Positions 30,348 through 41,809 of a stretch of 64,000 bases of DNA are shown here, in pieces (position 1 is the first letter of the stretch; each line of letters starts with the position of its first letter). The DNA is from Marsupella aquatica (taxonomy: Eukaryota > Marchantiophyta): the NCBI GenBank assembly GCA_973895155.1, contig OZ316892.1, positions 8,246,001-8,310,000 on the forward strand, written 5' to 3'. The notes under the pieces are model-generated. The model saw only the letters and a program-made list of their open reading frames with translations, had not been told where the DNA came from and made no database searches. Made by a program: the position numbers and the translations under genes.

Positions 30348-32730
30348 TTCTCTGAGCGACCGTTGTTCCAAGTTCGGCTTCATCGGACTACTCACCGACA
30401 CCATCCATGGTCGTACACTACCTGAGTTTGAATATGAGCCGCATTGCTGCTCTTTCACTGTTCAGGCAATCCACAGCGTAGGGGCCTACCCCAGCCTCCT
30501 CTAAGGTTCCGAACGGGTAAACTTATCAACCAGGGGACTATTAGATATTGGATCTATCTGCTTCTTTCGGCAGATCTCACAAGGAGCTTTTCAACATGGC
30601 AGCTGCAGTGATCTTTATGAGGGCCTCCAGGGTTTCTCGATCTCTTTACTCTCCTCGTGGTCCAGACTTTTCTACACCTGGCAGAAGCAGCAGCAGTAGC
30701 TCCCAATCTTCTGTTCAGAACGTACACGTAAAACCCCACCATCGGAATCAACCTTCGTCCCGCCCTCTATCTCGGAGCGGTACGAACCAAGAATGCAGGA
30801 ACTGTCCACCATTGTTGTTGCTTGAGTCACTCCCGCTCTTGTCATCCGCGACCAAAATATACTGTTGCTGTTGGCTGTGCACTTTGTGCGCTGCTCGGAC
30901 AGCTTAAGCAGGGTGACAGTTAGTGAGTGGTGAGTGCTTGCCGAAGCTCAAGAGTCCGGCACGACTAACGAGACAAAAGCGTTGGACCTATTCACGCAGA
31001 GGAGCCAGTAGGGCCCTCGTCACAACGAAGTGGAACTGGAAACGAAATCAAAGCGACGGAAGGCGGGTGACAAAATAAGGATGTCGGAGGGAGGAAGGGA
31101 AGGATGATAGCCGACAGGTGGGCTGATGACGCCGATTGGGGAAAGAAAGTAACGAGGTGGTAACTGATAAACTGAAATTCCAATGTCAATGTCCAACAGG
31201 AAACCGAAGGACTGTAGCTCCTGCAGTGGCAGCAGCTACTCTACTCATCTCCTGAAGGGCTGCACTGATCTGCGCCTAGCTGAGCTACACCTAGAGGGCT
31301 GTAGCAGGCGAGGAGGATGACGAGAGAACCTACGGTTGACCTACAGCTACAGGTCCGTAGCTGGCGAGAGGAGGATCGAGAGAAGAACTGACTGTAGTTC
31401 CACTTCAAGTGCCTGCACTTAGCTACAGCAGCTGTGAAGGTGAGCATATTATATTCAGTCGGATTGAGTTCATCAGCCTCACGGAGTCACGGCGGATCAG
31501 TGGATGAACTCGAGTCCAGACTTTGGAAGCCGGACGAGAGCGAACACCACAGCGTCATCAATTCATCATAGCCTCTACGGACAGGGACAGACAAGCTAGA
31601 GCGGGGCCCGCATTAGATCCAGCCCAGACGAGATGGGTCAGGAGCACTCCCTTAGATGGACCCCCCAGTCACAATCTAGCAATCATCAGTTCTACACAGA
31701 AAACAGACAAATCGCTCTCCAACAGTAACCCGATAAAGTGCTTCGATAAAATAATCAACTCCGTTGTTGGGACCTATCACCAATGGCATGGCATGCAATG
31801 CAATGAAGTGAAATCAAATGCCGGCAAGATACTAAGCCAGGCACGAGATGAGCACCTTCACAACAAGGAGCCTCGTCTGACAATGCCGATGACACTTTAT
31901 TATAGACCGTAGCACGCAGCCAAGCAGCGGGATCTCTTCTTCTTCTGTTGGTCACCATGGTAGGAGGCTAGGAGCGGCACCATCATTCTCATCACCCCCT
32001 GCCTCTTCTTCTTCCACAGTGGGGCCCCCCTCGGCCACGAATCAAGGAACACAAGGGAGATGCAAGGCCTGCTTGCTCTGCTGGGTGCTCACTGCCGTGC
32101 CGTGCCGGTCCGTGCTGCTGCTGCATGCATGCTCGCTTCTGCAGAGCAGATGACCGAGTGAACGGTGCAATATATTATGTTGTACTATATACCGCCGTGG
32201 GTTGGTATGATGGGCGAGAAGCGCATGCTCAAAAAGGCAGAGCACCAGGCAGGCAGGCATCCAATCCACCAAGCAAGGAACAGAAGGCCGGATAAAAGCC
32301 CCACCTGGGTAGGAAGGGAGCGAGGGAAGGATGCATGGGACGGATCCCAAGCTGTACTGCCGTTGTACTCGATCCTTATGTCCTTTGCTCGACACTTCAG
32401 CAAATTGACAGCCACATTGTAGCACAGTGAGACACAGTCGTCGTCCTCGCCATCTCCTTTTCCTTGCCTTGAGAATTCAATTCCTCATCAGCCTTGCAAC
32501 AAAAGCAGAATCAGGAGAGAATCAGCAGCATACCATACAGAGAGAGGGCAGGCAGGCCACGAGGCAGGCCGAAACGAAACCCCATGGAAATTTCTGGAGT
32601 CTTTCATGCTCATCTTCAACGTCCTCGACATTTCTTGGAGCCAAGAAAGAGATGAGAAAAACCGGCCAATGTCTGCGCTCAAATAACCGTACATCACCAC
32701 CTTCTTCTCATTCTACTTCTTCAACTCCCC
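30348..32730. other. Upstream of the kinase; no firm gene
   Basis: The kinase promoter should lie just after 30347. A plus-strand frame with an N-terminus like a targeting peptide (ATG 30596) has no recognised continuation. 31200-31440 contains related CTGTAGC/GGCGAGGAGGAT phrases on both strands, a local diverged repeat. The rest has no recognisable exon. Confidence 0.4.
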
Positions 32731-32764
32731 CTCTTTCTCTCTCTCTCTCTCATCTCTCTCTCTC
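32731..32764. repeat. CT microsatellite
   Basis: Nearly pure CT dinucleotides interrupted by CAT, followed by ATTCATTGATTCATT repeats. Such tracts are common near plant transcription starts, but no gene is assigned to this one. Confidence 0.9.
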
Positions 32765-32917
32765 CTACATTCATTGATTCATTATTTCGTTCATTCATTC
32801 TCCACCGGAAATCACTCCACAGTGGTGCCACAATTCCCTCACTCCTTAACGTACACACCTACTGATAAACTCGTCATTTGATTGGTACGACGTACTCTCC
32901 AAAAGTACACTGATGAA

Positions 32918-33660
32918 GCTCATGCAGAACCATAGTCAGAAGTGCAGTCAGAGACTTGTGGAATAACTCGGTGAGCTCATAAAAAGGCAGAGAAAAGGAG
33001 AGATAAGTTTGTCAGGGGCTATAAGGCGATGCTGTGGATGGAAATCTATTTCAAACCTGTTACTAAGATAGGATTGCTATGCTTTCATGAGACCTATGGA
33101 AACTGGCATTTGAACCAGGATGATACTGATATGGTGTAAAACATCTCATGCAGAACTGTACCACATAATGTGGAGACATCTGGGTTTGTGCAAAAAATAC
33201 ATAATTGTTAGAATTCGGACTTGATTGACAAGATATTTTAGAGTGCCTGTGTACCTTTAAATGATTTTCCGATGTAAATTTGAAGTATACCCTAAGCATC
33301 TTCATTGTGAACCCTGACTTTCTCGTGTTCTAATAAATCTCGTGTAAACTTAAAAAATAATAAAACCCGAGTATTTATGTTTTGGCGTTCCATTATTTAC
33401 CAAAATGAAAAGGCAATTAATAACTCATGCACGTACTGCATGAACCCAGAATGACACTAGTAGTTAGAAGAGAAGTCAGAGACATGATAATTATAACTCA
33501 TTGAGCTCATAAGCACGACCAAAAGACACAGAGATATGTCAAGTCATACGCTTGGAATGTATTCCATTTCAAACCTTCTACTAGGATACCAGATTTAAGC
33601 TTTCAATTGAGATCTTTGAAAATTATAGGCTTTGAAAGAGGATGACATGACTGTAGTGCA
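32918..33660. repeat. Diverged direct repeat, about 520 bp apart
   Basis: Segments at about 32918-33140 and 33440-33660 share, in order, AGTCAGAGAC, GAGCTCATAA, CAATTTCAAACC-like phrases (ATTTCAAACCTGTTACTAGG against ATTTCAAACCTTCTACTAGG in consensus) and GAGGATGAYA. It is an old transposon-like duplication with no coding content seen. Confidence 0.5.
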
Positions 33661-33750
33661 AAGAAGATTTCCTTTCTTGCAAAGAGGGTTTGGGGAGTAC
33701 CATTGGAGTCCATAGGTTGTGATGGAGATCTAATCTGAGTTACTACTCTC

Positions 33751-33798
33751 GATCTCGCTGTAGGTGGATCTCGCTGTAGACGGATCTCGCTGTAGATG
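33751..33798. repeat. 16-bp tandem repeat, three copies
   Basis: GATCTCGCTGTAGGTG, GATCTCGCTGTAGACG and GATCTCGCTGTAGATG follow one another without spacers. Confidence 0.9.
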
Positions 33799-33941
33799 GC
33801 TTGTAACTCCATATGATGAAGTAAACTTGCTACCAACACTGATCAGGTGTCACTACATATATGAATGATGCAGCAGACAGGAGAATGCAAGAGATCTCAA
33901 TTTGTCCAACCATTGTTTGTCTACCTATAAGCCCAAAGCTA

Positions 33942-34095
33942 CCAGCCCAATGCCTGTGTGTTGCATAGAAGATGTTGAGGCAGGGCAAAGAGGTCTAGGT
34001 GAGATAAAGTTGTCAAGGCAAAACAAGGTGAAGAAAATAATGCAGGTGAGACAAGAAAATCTAGACAAGGCAATAAAATGCAGATGAGGCAAGGA
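33942..34095. repeat. R2 motif followed by a degenerate minisatellite
   Basis: CCAGCCCAATGCCTGTGTGT then TGCATAGAAGATGTTGAGG leads into purine-rich units (GATGTTGAGGCAGGGCAAAG, GACAAGGCAATAAAATGC). The layout is the same as at 3400-3735, which supports one element family with an internal or terminal satellite. Confidence 0.5.
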
Positions 34096-34215
34096 AATTG
34101 TTGCTCAGGCGCACATCTTATGTGTTGTTGTGCCATGTTACCATCAAGCTCATGGGGATTTTGCAGCAAGAAAGTTATTCCAATGCCCAGATCACGGCCC
34201 AGCTATGTGTGCACA

Positions 34216-34492
34216 ATAACTTGTTGTTATGACTATTTTCTGCGTCATTAAGTTGTGGCCATGATTGTGATTATTGTAGCCAATCATGTTTGTTGCGGCC
34301 ATGGGGTTGTTGTGGTCATGAGATCATTCCGGCCATCTTGTTGTTGTATCCATGCGGTCATTGCGGATATGCGGTCATTCTGGTCACTTGTTGTATGACC
34401 ATCGCGGCCATATTTTGTATCCATATATTTGTTGCGGTCATGGTGTTATTATGGCCATGTCATTGTGGTCATGTTGTTGGGTGTGCAAGTGT
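34216..34492. repeat. GCGGCCAT/TTGTTG-rich tandem repeat
   Basis: Irregular units of 12-18 bp combine TTGTTG, TTGCGGCCATG and GTGGTCATG over about 275 bp. The long frame over it encodes only repetitive Cys/His/Gly sequence and is not a gene. A further R2-like motif (CAGTGCCCATGTGTTGCACA) stands at 34592-34611. Confidence 0.7.
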
Positions 34493-37411
34493 AGTCTGAG
34501 AAAAATTAACAAGGGAATATCTAAGTGAAGTGAATAATCTCAATGACAATATAATGCGTAAGATCTTAATTGCAAATGTTTAACAATGGACCCAGTGCCC
34601 ATGTGTTGCACAATGTCATTGCCCATGCAGTATTGTGGCTATGGTTTCATTGGTGCAACACTACTAACTTGACTGTGCATTACACAAAAATGCCAACTGA
34701 GGTGAGGCAGACAAATGAAATGTGTGTATAAGTGACAAAGTCATAGAGGCACAAAAGTGTCATCAAATCCAGGAAGAAAAGAAATGTCACATTGGTGAAA
34801 ACAAAGTGTCATCAATGGTGATACTTATGTCACACTTGAAGCAAAACCTAGTGGAAAGGAAGGGTCACCTTCAGGTTGGGCCATGGCACTGCTCTGTGTT
34901 GTTGATCATTTGTTAAAATGGCAAGCTAGGAAGGGAGGGATATATTCAAGTTTTTGCAAGTATGTCCATAAGGAGGTGGGACGGATTTACCCCACCCCAC
35001 CATTTTTCCTATTAAGCCCCCACCCCTTATGGCAACTTTGGCCCCACTGCTCACAGGCCCCTAGAGAGTCTATTAATCCCACTCTTTCACTTCTTTTCCT
35101 GGCTAATTTTTTTCCTCTGCAGCCATATCCTCCCTCCCATCATAATCTATAGGTTTTTTTAATCTGTCTTTGAAATATTGAATTGCTCCAAACCTAAATT
35201 TCCCTAGAATTTTTCTCAGTGATGAATTCTTCTTATCTACAAAAGTAATGGGGAAACAAGAACATCAATCCATAACAATGATTTATTATTGGGTTGCACG
35301 GGACATGACAAACTCTAGAGTATACCCCTAAACAAGCAACTTTTACATAGTACTTGTAAGTGTGCCCCTTTTCACCCTGTCTTGATAAAGCTATATAATA
35401 TTGAAATAATTTACATAAAAACTAAGTTTGTTTATTCTCCCTTTAACCAGTCCGATCATCTTGAAACTTACATTGATGGTCAATTTATCACAAGATCCTA
35501 GTCCAACTCTGAACTATTTGACAAGTTGAGCAAACATATATAACTAAGTGATGAAGGTCTGACTCACAAAATGCATAACATGTTAGTGTGAGCATTTGTG
35601 ATATGGTCATTTTGATTCCCCTAATAAAAATTTAGTCTGTGCCATCCTAGAGTTCCAGGATTTTATATTTTAATACTATGAATCCAATCATTCCATTCCA
35701 GTGAATTTCCACCACTTGATAGAAGTTCTATTTGTTCTCAAGTGAGAGTGAGCAGAATTATTTTGAAGAATGTGCACACCTGGTGTTAAGTTCCCCTTGT
35801 GGTTTACTTTGCTAAATATATTTGTGGTTTTCTTTGCTAAATATATTGAACTGACTCTCATTAATATCTCAGGCAAGTGAATATAATATGTACCTTATGT
35901 GCACAACTCTCTCAACAACTGTTAGGTATCTTTGTACTTTCCTGGTCATTATATGCTTTTCTTTGCAGGTGCTCCACTTATGTTTTTGTAAATTATCTCA
36001 CTCACTCTTAACCCGGGCTCTTAACATATACTTGGTACCTTACTTAGACTCTCTGACTTCTTTTATCCTAAATAAAGTAGATCATATACATATCACTACA
36101 AGACAGCAAATCAAACATATTAGAGGATGAACAGGCTATATTATTTGGCAATTTGTTCATAATATTTCATTGACCATTTTTTCACTTGTAAAAAATTGAA
36201 CATGGGTCCTACAGGTTTTTGTGGTTCCTATAGTCAGGCCTATAGTATGTTGCAAACATTGGAGATGGAAAGTAAAATAGGCTAACTTTGTGAGAGATGG
36301 GGTTGGGATTACTATGGTGGTGACTCTGACTCAATTAAAGGGTTGCAAGGAAAATTGATACCCCTTTCATCATTTTTCAGAATGTCATGAATGACTAACC
36401 TGTGACTTACCCAATTATTCACGTAATTGCATAGGCCAGGGATAACAATTAACTGATTGAGAGGCTGCTAAAATTTGGTGAAGGTCTCCCTCAAAGTCTC
36501 ACTAGTCACTGCTCAGATGTATTTATGATGACATAGTTGGTCCCTTGTGTAGGTTTCTTCCACAATATATTGTATGTACTAGTCCAATAGAATGGAAAGA
36601 CAACTTCTTGTTGTGAACAATTAGATAGAAGACTGAGGTATATGCATATTGCTATGCAACAAAATTTTAATTATTTTGACAGAGGCAAGTGTGAACAAGC
36701 TAGACATATAATTTTGTCATGATGTACCAAACAATGACTTGGCTATGGTGTTAAACTCAAAGGTCCACAACACGGACCAAAGACATTTGGGAGAGCATTA
36801 CAATGAAATCAGCAATGTTGATAATCATGCATGATCATCAAAACTAGTCTATCATTGGTGAGGCAATCAACAGGATTCCCGCAGACATTGGGGGTTGTAC
36901 AAAACTACTTCAAGTGGGAAATTAAAAAAAAAACCATCAAGATTACTTTGGACCAGAGTCCTTATTAATAAAAGGATTAATAATAGCAAGCTTGTTGTCG
37001 GTGCGCTTCTTTTTGTAAGTTTCAACCTCGGGTTTAAACCATCAAGCAAACATGCAACATGCAATGTTTGGCATGCACAGTCATGGCCATCCAACAAACA
37101 AGTAGTCGACATAGAGGGACACACAGTTCACCTCCAATGAGACTATGTCCACGGGAACACTGGGGGACACATGAAAGTTTTACTGCACTCAACCTCGTCG
37201 CCTATACCAAGTCTGCGCAACACAAACTCTCCCTATTTCTCAAGTGGCTCCATATATAACAATGAACCTGCATTTGCTCTCACAAGCAAACATTTGCTTA
37301 GTTGTGTATATAGGATGCAACACATCTAACCTAACCAAGTCTGGAACTACAGTTAGCCTAATTACCCATGTTACAGTCATAACTCTAGACCTAAGAGTAA
37401 TTTAATGCCTA
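34493..37411. other. Intergenic; no gene recognised
   Basis: AT-rich DNA with short, unsupported frames. Around 34680-34830 there are GTGTCAT/AATGTCA repeats following another R2-like boundary. No other structure found by eye. Confidence 0.4.
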
Positions 37412-38095
37412 ACAATTATTGGCTTGCTACAGGCTTTCCTTTTGGCATTTTCATCTTATATCATTTTTACAGGGATTTTCCCCTTACAAGCTATAAAGAT
37501 CATCCATTAAAATTTGTCTTCAACTAATAAGATTTGGCAGTGATTTACAATTTGAAAAGTTCAGTTCTTTTTGGTTGTAACTCAACTTGACGCCTTGCTT
37601 AAGTCATTCCAATACATTGTACAGTGGCCTAGATAATACCTTTCTAATGCACAATATTCTTTTGGTTCTCAAGTATACATTTTTAGTTAGACTGTCCATA
37701 ATTTGGATTGATGCACAAATCATTCATTAATGTTCTTATGTCTTAAAAACTTATATGTTCTTACAAATTGAAAAAGTGTTCTGTGCCAGACAACCAAGTA
37801 GGGATAGAAGTCAAGAGCTTATGAGTCAACACAAATCTTTTCACTTATCCCAATTGACATGCACAATGGACAAATTTGCAGATTTAGATGTTGACACTAA
37901 CCATGGATCCAACAATATTGCACTGAAAGACAGCATCAACTTGAGCATCAACGCCCCCAATCAAGGATTACTTTGGGATTGTTCTAGTTAGAGAGGCCAC
38001 TGGATTGCCCACTTCATCTTGAAGTAGAAGATGACTCCAGATTAATAGTACAAAAAGAATTTGATCTTTATACAAAGACAATTAATTTGAGAATA
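37412..38095 (+). pseudogene. Degenerate copy of the membrane-protein gene's 3' exons
   Basis: It is collinear with 15640-16340. The end of the last transmembrane exon is recognisable (YWLATGFPFG against YWFAIGFPIG). A long intron-like stretch has shared phrases (AACTCAACTTGA, TTTCTAATGCA, TCTGTGCCAGAC). The next exon follows after a kept acceptor (DLDVDTNHGS against DFDVDPNHGS). The donor site after the transmembrane exon is lost (AAGCT instead of AAGGT), and a TAG stops the frame at 37989-37991. It is a dead partial duplicate about 22 kb from its parent in the same orientation. Confidence 0.72.
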
Positions 38096-40280
38096 CTAAC
38101 TAAGCTTAAAGGTTTCAGAAAGATCCTTAAATTTAAATGTTTCACGATCCACAATATATTGGACTGAATTGAGCTAATGCTACATATATTGAAGTTGCAG
38201 ATGGATGAGGTGGTGCATGTAAGCCTGCAGAAACTCATTTGTTCTCAAGGTTGAGTTGAGATCAAGCTAGAAGTGTGCCATGCTCCACACCATGGCAGTC
38301 GTCAAGTAGATGGTTTAGGGATTGCACTAGAATCCTACTTGAACATGAGATGACAACTTCTCTGGTGTGACAAGATACAGAGGGAAGAGGAATGACTGTA
38401 CCTTGAGGCACCCTAGCTCATGTTATTTATCTATATGAGTGCAATTTAGGCCCCATTAGTGTACAACAAGGAAAGCTCAAGAGTAACACATCAAATAAAC
38501 AAAAATGGGTAAAGAAGGGGTAAAAGAAAACAACCATTGAAAAACTTGAGCCTATCACATGGTGCAAATCCGGTGTAAGTGCAAGGCCTGGCTTCTTCCC
38601 GGAAGTGTGCATTTAGCAAGAATAGATACTATGTATCAGGCACACTTTTGTGTCAAAAATAATTGTAGGAGCAACATTTTTGAACAAGAAGCTCGGATGG
38701 ACATATACATTTGTTGAGACAACCTGGATGGACACAGCCACATGACAGTGTATAGTAACACCAATGACCAATGACCAATGACTCCTGATTGATTCACAAT
38801 TTTCTTGAGAACAACCACTACCGAGAGTTGAAAGCTCAGACACCAGCTAGTCAATTTAGACACAACCAGAGTAGAAAGCACCACAAGCTCAAATGCCCTG
38901 GCGAGCTTCCTCAGCACATGCATGATTTCTGCCAAAGAGACCTTTGCCTCAATTGAATTGAGATGTAATTACCAGTGCCACATCAAAATCAAACAAATGT
39001 AGTCACCACATTGCTTGATCCTAATTCTGAAATCAACAGACACCAATGATTGACTGCAATCATATGATGAGATATGATTGATGTGTTGCTGGCAATTGAA
39101 ATTATAAGGCACATAGAACTTGAAAGGAAAAGAAGTGCACCAATGATGATAACACAAAATCCAAAGAACTGAGTCAATTGCCAACACTATCATGAGGGTA
39201 CTAAACAGATACAGTGAGAACCTATGCTCATATAAACCCTACTAGACATGATTTGCAACTTGGTGTCGAGTATTTTCTGTTTGCTTACCAAGTATTTTTG
39301 CCAAAGCATTGTAAGCACTCAAGCCATTAATATTGCAAGAAGGAAAACCGGCATCATGCACAGACTATTGGAAGAACCAACCAAAATACTCCTGGTCCCG
39401 GTTTGGGTCCCGGTCAGACACCTCCTTACATGTCACTTTTGGAGTGCAAATGAGACGTGTGTTATACAAGCAAGTTCCCAAGTTCAGGTTGTGTCCATCC
39501 AGGTTGTGTTTATCCATCCAGGTTTTTTTTTGTATATATCAAACTGCTCAACAACAAAAGATGCCCAACCAGGAGTCATGATCCCTTCCAGATATAACCG
39601 AATCAGGGAGAACAACGGAAAGGCCAAAGAGCCAGAAAGATCAGGGCAAAAGTGAGATGTTTGCTTGATGGGCCCCTGCCAAAAAATATATATGTGATAG
39701 GCCCTTATGAAACCTTTGTTGTAAATTTGTCCCCCTCTGACACTTTTATGTCAGATGCGGGGTCAGATGTTCTTGCGCAAATTGCAAGTTCCTAAGTGAA
39801 GACAATATGGTCAATGTCTTCAGGTTTGAATTTAATCAATAGAATGACATTTGTTGCAACTTTCAAAAATTGTTTGTGTGAAACAAAGACAACATGGAGT
39901 CAATTCTATCATGAAAAGTTTACTAGTCTACAAGAACTAGACTGAATGTTTAGCTAAATGTTGTACAACCCCATCATGTAGCAATGGATCCCCTAAAACT
40001 CTATAATCATGTGAAGACATAATCCATCATCTTTAAGCATAGTGGTACATGCAAAAAGTGGTGTGCAAAGAGTGTGGTGGAAAATGTAGGGTTGACCATG
40101 TACTTAACTTAAGCACCTATGTAAGGGGCCTAACTTGTAACAAAAGTTTAATATGGGCCTATCATTTAAATTGTGTTTTAGCAAGGATCCAGATCCTATC
40201 AAGCGTATACCTCACGCAAAAGCCCTCCACAAGGTCTGTGTCCATTTGGCGCTTTCAATCATTTCCGGATCAGTATCAAT
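38096..40280. other. Intergenic; no gene recognised
   Basis: No exon found. CCTGGATGGACACAGCC near 38725 and its near complement GTTGTGTCCATCCAGG near 39489 and 39508 form a loose inverted pair. The CATCCAGGTT phrase at the second site is itself repeated. Confidence 0.4.
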
Positions 40281-40533
40281 CATTCTCAGGTGTCTTTGAA
40301 AACCGGCTACAAAACATTCCTTCAGGCGAGAATAGGCCGGCAAAATGGAATCCTCGACACGAAATCATTCTCAGGTGTTTTTGAAAACCGGGGACAAAAC
40401 ATTCATTCAAGCAAGAATATGCCGGCAAAATGGAATACGCGACACGAAATATTCGCAAGTGCCTTCGAAAACCGGCGACAAAGCATTCATTCAGGCGAGA
40501 ATAGGCCGGGAAATAGAATCCGCGACACGAAAT
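40281..40533. repeat. 85-bp minisatellite, three copies
   Basis: Units start at 40281, 40366 and 40450. They share CATTCTCAGGTG (weaker in the third), TTGAAAACCGG, ACAAAACATTC, GGCGAGAATAGGCCGG and GACACGAAAT. The array ends about 1.3 kb before the IRE1 start codon. The frames through it are repeat products. Confidence 0.92.
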
Positions 40534-41809
40534 GCGGATCCCTACGACTCACGGATGAAAATGTGGAACGGACGGCCGTAAAGGATAATGCGGCAATCGA
40601 CGAACAGCCGCAAACGAGAACACGGGTTTGGTTTTTCCGGACACTTCCGAAATGTTCACTCTTCTGTACACAGCAGAAAGCAATTTCGACTCCACAGTGA
40701 ATTTCGACAGTTTTGAGAAAGAGAGCAGAGGGAGAGGCGATGGGAGAAACAACGACAGCGAGGGGTGCCATAGTTCGATGTGGAGCTCGTCTATCTAAGC
40801 TGTATTCCACTTCGGCACTCCACCCCCTTCGTCGAAGTCCCCTTCTTCCTCTTCTTCTTCCTCGTCAGGTATGATGCCCAGGCTCGTAGCCCCTCTTTCT
40901 GGAATTGCTGCGTCCTTTTCTGCTTGGTATTCATGTACACGTTCAACGCTTGTATGGATTGATTTGAAGTCGCACAATTTAGTCAGACGGGACAAAGTTG
41001 CTGATACTAGTCACTCTCGTCGACTATGGATTGTTTGCTTCATTGAAGGAGTTGAATGGAATTGGTAGAGATGAAGGTCAGGGTTTAGGCAATTGGTAGC
41101 TCTCTTTCTCGAATTCCTGATTGTTTTTCTTCTTGTTGGTCATGTCCATGCAACACTCGTCTGGCTCCATCTGAAGTTTTTGTATTCCGAAAAGCTGCTT
41201 ACTTCTAGTCAATCTCGCCCAGGCAGTTGAGTTTAGTTGAATTGACAGTGCTGGCGATCTGGTTTTAGGGTTTAGGCACTTTCGTTGCCGAGTGTGTGAG
41301 GAAGGCAGAGGAAGGCAAAGATTGAGCTCCTCGAACTTCGTAACCTTGTACAATTATACCAGGTTTGAAGAGCCGGTGTTTTCTTGACCTAGTGAAGTAA
41401 ATTGAATATGAGTGGGAGAGGTAATATTGGGAAAAGAAATGGCCTGGAATACCCAACCCTCTGAGGATTGCTATCAATGTCTTGTGGTCGTCGTCTGGAT
41501 TGCAATTTTGCTTCTAGTGAAACAACATTGTGGACCTTCCAGTTCTTCTGTTATGTTCTGAATTGCAGTGTTACAGTTTTCACTGGTTAGTGGCACTGCC
41601 TGGAGGAGTTCTCTGATGTTTTCTTGTCGTACATGCCAGAATCGTGCATGAACTGAAATGGGCAAGGAATTGCCAGGAGTACCTGTAAGTACAAAGAGAA
41701 TGAGAGAGGGTGTACTAAGGCCTTACTGGCGCAGATGTGGTATTGAATCTCTACTTATTGAGGAGGGTGAGCAGTGACCAGCAGCCGTAGTAGCAGCTTG
41801 AGTGATGAA
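40534..41809 (+). other. Upstream region of IRE1
   Basis: It probably contains the promoter and 5' untranslated leader of IRE1, but I cannot place a start site. It includes a diverged direct duplication (40885-41285), listed separately. Confidence 0.4.
40885..41285. repeat. Diverged direct duplication, about 205-bp unit
   Basis: Copies at about 40885-41090 and 41095-41285 share CTCTTTCTSGAATT, GTACACGTTCAACGCT-like (GTCCATGCAACACTCG) and TTGATTTGAAG/CATCTGAAG, then AGTCAATCTC-like phrases and AGGGTTTAGGCA at their ends. Confidence 0.5.

Noticed and set aside
30596-30907. Plus-strand frame with a targeting-peptide-like start near the kinase promoter
   Set aside because: Low-complexity Ser/Cys sequence with no recognisable continuation or exon partner.
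40290-40700. 136-residue frame upstream of IRE1
   Set aside because: It is the translation of the 85-bp minisatellite.
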